The position numbers and the translations under genes were made by a program. From contig OX442424.1 in NCBI GenBank assembly GCA_949361645.1, forward strand, positions 4,113,986-4,177,985: a stretch of 64,000 nucleotides of DNA. The letters run 5' to 3'. Positions 60,101-64,000 of the stretch are shown piece by piece. Position 1 is the stretch's first letter; each line of letters begins with the position of its first letter. This stretch comes from Spongilla lacustris (taxonomy: Eukaryota > Porifera > Demospongiae > Spongillida > Spongillidae). The notes below the pieces were generated by a model. It worked only from the letters and a program-made list of their open reading frames with translations, ran no database searches and was not told the origin of the DNA.

Positions 60101-61821
60101 TCACATATACCCTCTCCCCAGTCCTTCATGGCAGTTCCCATCAGCACAATACCTAACGCTTTTTGCAGCTCAAATGAAGCATTTTGTTCAATGAAACTCA
60201 GCAGGTAGTCCAGCCCTTTCTTGAACACCTCTTCGTGTTTTTTGAAAATTACGTTTATTGTGCTTTCTGAACACGCTGAATCAGAGATTCGTTTCTTCTG
60301 TGAAGTAAAACAGCCTGTAATTGCCGCTAGTGAATTCACTTTGCAGGTACGTTTGGCATTGTCGTTTGATGGAAAGGTTTGGTTTGCCCCCGCTTCTGCT
60401 ATAACAGCCATCATGTCTCGCTTTCGTCTGCAAACAATCGAGCAGGTGGGTTGATCTATCACTACGTCTGTTTGGTTCTGAAAAGAACCCGTAGTACCAG
60501 TGGTAGCTGCAATCGACTCCGAATGATCGTCAACAAACGCCATTTTCTATTCCAAGGAACGAATAAAAGACGTTAATTTGGCCGCTTGTACGTGACGTCA
60601 GATTTATCGCAGAATACGGAGGAAAACGCTCAATTAAATAAAATGACAAGAATTTAGAACTTTTTCACACTTGTAAAACTATTTGGGGTACTCAAATACG
60701 TGGGGGAAAAAATATAAAAAATATACTAATTATATAGGGTCTACGCTACTATTTGTTTTCATTTTCAGACCTTAAGTCAAACTAATTCGACCGAACCATC
60801 GCATGTGCTTAAGTACCCCCGAAAAATCACAAAACTGGACCGATCTACAAAACCGGCGCGACTTAAGACAACGAACAGATAAGAAAGAAAGATAGCACAG
60901 AGCACTATTAGAATCCCAAATTTGAACGCTTAGCTAATTACCTTTCATGAGTTATCGATCAAAATAGTACTTGAAACCGTTTATGATTTATTAATATGCT
61001 ATTGTTGTTTACACTTAATAATTGAACAAAAATATGTTCATCTTACTCAGAAACGATGGCTAAATCTGAATATCCCATCCTTTTTGTTTATACTCATATG
61101 GTTGAAAAGTTACAAGCAAAAAACCAAATTTTTTGGATTTGGAAGCTTTAAGTGTGGAACACTGTATAGCTATTAAGAAATGTTGCAATCTCCCAATTTG
61201 AATAGAAAATCTAGTCCAAGAGGGCAGTACCCACACTCTATTTATTCGTTGCTATATTGAATGTATGCATTGCTATAGCTACACATGTAGTTTAAATCAC
61301 ATGATTTTAGAGTACCTCAGGCCCTTAGAAGGCACCCATGTTATACTGAGACACTACAGCCCAGAGCCCAAGGATTCTAAATCACTTAGATGCAAATAAA
61401 TCAAAACCAGGTATTATGTATTGGACACCTACAAACAATATGATTCAATCATTATAAATCAAAACCAGGACGGCATTGTTCTCATGCATGTACTCAGTAC
61501 ACACACATGCACATATGTACATGTATACATATGTAACTTATTTCACTCATTGCAATTTGTAAAGGCTATTGCACATACCAACTGTATGTACATGTAAATT
61601 AGAATTGGGTGACACCTGTATGTACATAGAATTATACAACACCTTGTAATTACACGTACATGCACATGTACATTAAGTGTACATTTCCAAACTGGATGCA
61701 CTACAGAATAATGAATGGCTCTGAACATGCAACATACCCTGTATCATGTACAATTGTATGCTAAGATAATAACCTGTGCATTGAGACTCCCGTTGCAGAT
61801 GACGCATCTGGAGATGGTGGC
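45101..61821 (-). CDS. WDR24: WDR24-like GATOR2 subunit, 3' exons (partial)
   Basis: Exons on the minus strand: 61821-61774 (tentative), 56862-56802, 56705-56640, 56163-56061, 55998-55913, 53536-53430 and 45248-45101 (stop). Phases agree at every junction. The readable chain runs [56 protein letters not shown], then [23 protein letters not shown] and CPAGCGHEC. The helical FYAE-GDVQ block and the zinc-binding C-terminal CxxC/RING-like fold are diagnostic of WDR24 (close relatives: WDR59, MIOS). GATOR2 acts at lysosomes to promote amino-acid signalling to TORC1. The WD40 half must lie beyond 64,000. Intron sizes range from 62 bp to 8.2 kb, the large ones filled by mobile elements. Confidence 0.85.
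45249..46979. other. 3' part of the last WDR24-like intron
   Basis: No coding exon is supported. Near 46,650-46,770 the GCCATTCATAAATTATGTCACGC-type sequence resembles a dispersed short DNA element, without defined ends. Confidence 0.5.
46980..48180 (+). pseudogene. Decayed gene of a widespread element-like protein family
   Basis: Readable pieces on the plus strand are [19 protein letters not shown] (47,248), [20 protein letters not shown] (from 47,810), [20 protein letters not shown] and [13 protein letters not shown]. The spaced Asp and Glu (HGGPD, NRVERRM) recall a DDE-type nuclease, and similar proteins recur in many marine invertebrate genomes; I know no firm family name. Stops, shifts and a G-rich insertion at 47,450-47,580 interrupt it. 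It lies in the last WDR24 intron in the opposite orientation. Confidence 0.55.
48380..49160. mobile_element. GC-rich element debris with G/C homopolymers
   Basis: Contains paired G- and C-runs at 48,390-48,440, then a GC-rich block at 48,915-49,155 ending AATTCCTGAATCCGCCCCTG, which resembles an element terminus. It has no coding content beyond chance ORFs. Boundaries are not resolved. Confidence 0.45.
49150..50660 (+). pseudogene. pogo/Tigger-type (DDE_1) transposase pseudogene
   Basis: Fragments read [20 protein letters not shown] then [38 protein letters not shown], and [18 protein letters not shown] followed by [13 protein letters not shown], the APPMI box and LLVALYxNSTHxxQPL are the core signatures of DDE_1 transposases (pogo, Tigger, jerky). 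The pieces are in different frames with stops between. The acidic repeat at 50,755-51,805 follows directly and may have been its C-terminal tail. Confidence 0.75.
50755..51805 (+). repeat. 36-bp minisatellite, about 29 copies
   Basis: The unit GGTGAAGGGCCAGAAGCAGG plus AGATGGTCCCTCAGAT equals 12 codons. One plus frame encodes [12 protein letters not shown] repeats (one stop, at 50,934-50,936, then open from 50,991 to 51,806 and closed by a natural-looking stop). Other frames give Gln/Lys-rich and, on the minus strand, Leu/His-rich ORFs up to 386 aa. Only the acidic frame keeps a plausible protein composition. Confidence 0.92.
51949..52572. mobile_element. Fold-back element with inverted arms and an internal gypsy scrap
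   Basis: GTTGGATCTGATAGCTGTCT at 51,963 pairs with AGACAGCTATCAGATCCAAC ending at 52,563, and ATGGATAGTGGCTATAGCTG near 52,120 pairs with CAGCTAGCTACTATCCAT near 52,419. Between the arms, 52,165-52,310 is related in reverse orientation to 33,915-34,035. Confidence 0.75.
53794..54065. mobile_element. Fold-back element, arms about 115 bp, loop 37 bp
   Basis: Arms 53,794-53,915 and 53,953-54,065 are nearly perfect reverse complements (CATTCTCTCTGAGAAAG, AAGGAAGGGAACAAGGG, ACAATAATTATTCCT). It is in the WDR24-like intron between 53,537 and 55,912 and is probably young. Confidence 0.9.
54066..55912. other. Intron sequence of the WDR24-like gene
   Basis: AT-rich with no supported exon. The 75-codon minus ORF at 55,181 has no recognisable motif. 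Confidence 0.5.
57971..58373. repeat. Left terminal inverted repeat of the transposon
   Basis: Pairs with 60,763-61,164 in reverse orientation. Shared landmarks going inward are the terminal CAGTGTTCC, a TTTTTTGG run, AACGGTTTCAAGTACT, GTGATTTTTCGGGGGTA and TTCGGTCGAATTAG; pairing stops at GTCTGAAA. Confidence 0.9.
58717..60543 (-). CDS. Transposase of the 57,971-61,164 element, DDE type, 608 aa
   Basis: Cuts and joins the element ends. Two helix-turn-helix-like stretches are visible near residues 155-170 ([11 protein letters not shown]) and 250-265 ([15 protein letters not shown]). The catalytic triad is read as D325 (VVHDESTFY), D418 ([10 protein letters not shown]) and E530 ([17 protein letters not shown]); the last motif is the hallmark of the IS630/Tc1 superfamily. 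The gap between the second Asp and the Glu is 111 residues, far above the 34-41 of classic families, and contains a lysine/methionine-rich insert ([12 protein letters not shown]). The N-terminal 100 residues are Ser/Thr- and Cys-rich and unassigned. No stop or frameshift is present. Confidence 0.88.
   Translation of the reverse strand: MAFVDDHSESIAATTGTTGSFQNQTDVVIDQPTCSIVCRRKRDMMAVIAEAGANQTFPSNDNAKRTCKVNSLAAITGCFTSQKKRISDSACSESTINVIFKKHEEVFKKGLDYLLSFIEQNASFELQKALGIVLMGTAMKDWGEGICDAAIKASQVSGYSDRTIRSWMQSYMQSIFNVLSHGNEDITSKEVEYILSSERGEFPKYETLVHDEEFKMHACSYIRSNACKKGEPNLTTGMFSEWVNKEYNQSLSTETARRWLHSFGFSQVHHQKGVYFDGHERQDVIQHRREFVSTLFELDKITITADNLHPVCPANVRPLIRVVHDESTFYANCDQSYYWGDSQTSVLKQKSLGNSIMVSDFIDECDGYLEFNGNKARVMIEVHKDGYFNNNSLMIQVENAVKIFEAKYPHARGLFLFDNAPSHKKVADDQLDAEKMNVGVGGKQPILRDTVWNGEIQHLVLEDGRPKGMKMVLQERGIDTRGMNADKMRSTLKTFDDFRVQKSILEEYIEQRGHLCLFFPKYHCELSPIERVWCHAKKHTRAYANGKINTLRKIVPEGLESCSKELIYKFFRKCRDYEQAYRNGSDGSEVDKVVKVYKSHRRVSTTSS
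60763..61164. repeat. Right terminal inverted repeat of the transposon
   Basis: Reverse complement of 57,971-58,373 with scattered differences, for example CATGTGCTTAAG here against CTTAAGCATATG there. It ends at CACTG followed by TA. Confidence 0.9.
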
Positions 61822-62369
61822 CTAATCGCATTATGATGCATGAAATGTTGAGGCAAGAAGAAAACAAAAAAACTAAATGTAAAATACATGTATTAGTCAC
61901 AGACAACATGCCCAAGAAACGCAATTATTTATATGTACAAGAACTCCTAAAATGGCCATCCACTAAACTGATGCTATGAACATGTACAACAGTTTTGCTA
62001 ACAATTTGCTACACTCAAGTTTTTGTAAAATAATTGTAACTCGACACACTATCACAAAAGTGTGAAGATTAGCCATTTAGATACTGTATTTTTTTGGCAA
62101 CCCTGGATAGTTCAGCTTCTGTTCCACTTACTCTGTGTTCTCTGCTAATAGCAGAAGTATTTTGTTCCAATCATATTATCCACCACAAATTTACCAGCAG
62201 TTCATCCTAAATTGCAAATTGTGTTGGTTTTGGAAAATTTTGGGCCAATGGTATCAACCAGGCCTAAGATATTTATAATTACAGTTTATTTTGTTCCATC
62301 CCTTTGTTACGTAACTCACAAATGCAATAGAGTTCAGTTTTCAAATTTACAACACCATTACACCATTAT

Positions 62370-63068
62370 AGTCTGTATGTCCATTAGCACTTTGAGCCTT
62401 GCGCGCTATGTAGTTATGGAGATCGGTTCAAGATTGAAGGTGGGTGGCAGTTAAGGAAACCACTCGAGAAAACATGCATCATAGGTAAGGTGACTTTTTT
62501 TGTTCATACATTGCAAACTCCCTGTAGTAGTTATATGAAAATTTGTACTTCTACCTTCCTTTTTGATTCTAAGTTACAGTGTGGCAAAGTAAAAAATTCC
62601 TTTATCAGTTAGAAATTTTGTCTTTTATGCTACACTGCATAATATCAGGTATTCTCTATCACTGTACCGGTGTATTACATTCTATCGTGATTAGGTATTG
62701 AACAAAGGTTTCCAGACTATGATTGCCATTCCTTTCTTGGCCTTTACCTTGCTAGACCGCTCTTAGCCTTAAAGGCCCTGAACGGCTTCTACTTCTCAAC
62801 ATCTGAACTTTCTATTTCTGGTAACACCTGATACATGTCTGAAAAGTACAAGTGCCAGAATGTGCGATCGCAATAGAGGATAGCAATAACAAATTTTCAT
62901 ATAATAACTATAGGGACTTCGCAATATAATGAACAAAAATATTCACCTTACCTCTAATGTTTTCTGGAGTTTTTTCCACCCACATTCAATTTTTTTATAA
63001 TTTCGAGCTGATCTCCATAACTACATGGCACGCAAAGCTTAAACTGCTCATGGACATGCATGTACAAC
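62370..63068. mobile_element. Non-autonomous element with imperfect inverted repeats, about 700 bp
   Basis: Arms of about 180 bp pair across the region. The best block is ATGTAGTTATGGAGATC at 62,409 against GATCTCCATAACTACAT at 63,011; other matching pieces are GTCCATTAGCACTTTGAGCC with its diverged partner near 63,050 and GTAAGGTGA with TCACCTTAC. Divergence is high, so it is old. It lies where the BEL LTR should be, so it could be nested in or part of that LTR. Confidence 0.6.
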
Positions 63069-63247
63069 AATTCGCCTTTTATCTAATGAGAGCAAACTCG
63101 GACTAGCTAGATTCAGCGTGTCACCGCATGTCACTCTAGGCAAAAACTATATTTCAATAATCACGTGAGATATTACAATCAGTTATGTAACACAATATCG
63201 CACACTCCCCATCTTGACTAGTGAGAACTAGTCAACAAACTATCAGT

Positions 63248-64000
63248 TCAATTAGACTTCATCCACTCTGTAATCTTCTGCCTTGCTCTTTGTGCAGATG
63301 CCCTCGCTGGCCGCACCTTCTTTTCTTCCTGTACCTCCTTTTCATCTTGGCCCTTTTGCTGAGACAGCCTCAACTTGCAATCTTCTGCAACACTTACATC
63401 ATTGACCTTCACTTCAAGAGGAAAAAGGTGTTGGACAGGACGCTTTAAAACTGTAAAACCATTTCCACTCCGGACACGAACCTTTGCGCCCCTCACAACT
63501 CCATCCGATCCCTTGAGCAAACCTTCAACCTTTGCCAACTTCCAAAATATTCGGGGATGGTCCTCATCATATACCAGAACGACGTCTCCAACAGACACAG
63601 GTTCATGAGGTGTAGTAGGCTTCTGTGCGTAGCGATGCATCTCCCTCAGCTCCACTAAATACTCCCATTTCCAGCGCTTCCAGAAATGGTCCAACATGAC
63701 TGTGAGGTGTTTCATCCGTCTGGTAAGTACTTCTGGGGTATGAGATGCATGGTAGTCAGGGTCATCCTCTGAGTCCTGTGGATCAGGTAGACTGATTAAC
63801 CTACGACCAGTTAGCAGGTGGGATGGAGTTAGTGGCTCTTCAAGGTCTTCCGATGACACATATGTCAGTGGCCGTGAATTCAGGATGGCTTCGACTTCTA
63901 CCAGAACAGTCTGAAGTTCCTCATAAGAGAGCCTTGTGGTTCCAATGATTTTCTTCAAGCAACGCTTGGTTGACTTCACTAGTCTTTCAAAAAATCCTCC
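63248..64000 (-). CDS. BEL/Pao retrotransposon integrase C-terminus (partial)
   Basis: The frame is open from the window edge (reading GGFFERLVKSTKR) to a stop at 63,248. It shows the end of the integrase core (ILNSRPLTYV, with TPSHLLTGR) and then a DUF5641-type C-terminal domain (WKWEYLVELRE, VSVGDVVLVYDED, WKLAKVEGLLKGSDG). This combination is characteristic of BEL/Pao elements. A Lys/Arg-rich tail follows. A purine tract (AAGATGGGGAG on the minus strand) and TGTGCG at about 63,204 could mark the 3' LTR start. No frame break is visible in this part. Confidence 0.88.
   Translation of the reverse strand, partial: GGFFERLVKSTKRCLKKIIGTTRLSYEELQTVLVEVEAILNSRPLTYVSSEDLEEPLTPSHLLTGRRLISLPDPQDSEDDPDYHASHTPEVLTRRMKHLTVMLDHFWKRWKWEYLVELREMHRYAQKPTTPHEPVSVGDVVLVYDEDHPRIFWKLAKVEGLLKGSDGVVRGAKVRVRSGNGFTVLKRPVQHLFPLEVKVNDVSVAEDCKLRLSQQKGQDEKEVQEEKKVRPARASAQRARQKITEWMKSN

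Larger units (their letters stand above)
57971..61164 (-). mobile_element. Tc1/mariner-IS630-type DNA transposon, apparently intact
   Basis: The ends are CAGTGTTCCACACTTAAAGC and its complement, each flanked by TA (57,969-57,970 and 61,165-61,166), the target duplication of this superfamily. Terminal inverted repeats are long, about 403 bp (57,971-58,373 and 60,763-61,164), and nearly identical. A single intronless transposase gene sits between them. It lies in an intron of the WDR24-like gene, on the same strand. High TIR identity and an open reading frame suggest a recent insertion. Confidence 0.9.

Overview
The window looks like nuclear DNA from a marine invertebrate animal, most likely a non-bilaterian such as a sponge. 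The clues are intron-rich genes with GT..AG junctions, a laminin chain whose domain order fits no bilaterian chain class, dense families of DNA transposons and retroelements, many minisatellites, and frequent self-complementary ACATGTACATGT-like motifs. The phylum is inferred from character, not measured.

Layout. 1-9,480: intergenic, with one TIR element (1,190-1,921), a LINE 3' end (5,865-6,287), a 19-bp minisatellite (6,508-7,013) and a Ty3/gypsy-type tail (8,830-9,130). 9,483-30,307, minus strand: a laminin-like gene reassembled from 41 exons with compatible phases at every junction, 9,693 coding bases, 3,230 residues: signal peptide, LN, LE domains, an LF-like (IV-B) domain, LE domains, two tandem L4-type (IV-A) units, a long array of LE domains made by repeated duplication of a four-exon cassette, then a coiled coil that ends like a gamma chain and has no LG domains. 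30,787-32,626, plus strand: a head-to-head paralogue with only signal peptide, LN and LE1. 32,700-45,100: mobile-element debris, a tRNA-Lys gene (41,226-41,298) and palindromic fold-back elements. 45,101-61,821, minus strand: the 3' half of a WDR24-like GATOR2 subunit gene. Its last intron (8.2 kb) holds decayed transposase genes, a 36-bp minisatellite and more fold-backs; another intron holds an apparently intact 3.2-kb Tc1/mariner-IS630-type element with about 400-bp inverted repeats (57,971-61,164). 63,248-64,000, minus strand: the integrase end of a BEL/Pao retrotransposon running off the window.

The two laminin genes probably share a 479-bp bidirectional promoter, and products with LN domains would be expected in extracellular matrix networks. 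WDR24 belongs to the unrelated nutrient-sensing (TORC1) pathway. The most unusual structure is the laminin locus: cassette copies of exons with equal sizes, separated by introns that carry minisatellites, with one exon that looks like a recombination chimera. Everything was worked out by hand; splice sites need transcript confirmation.
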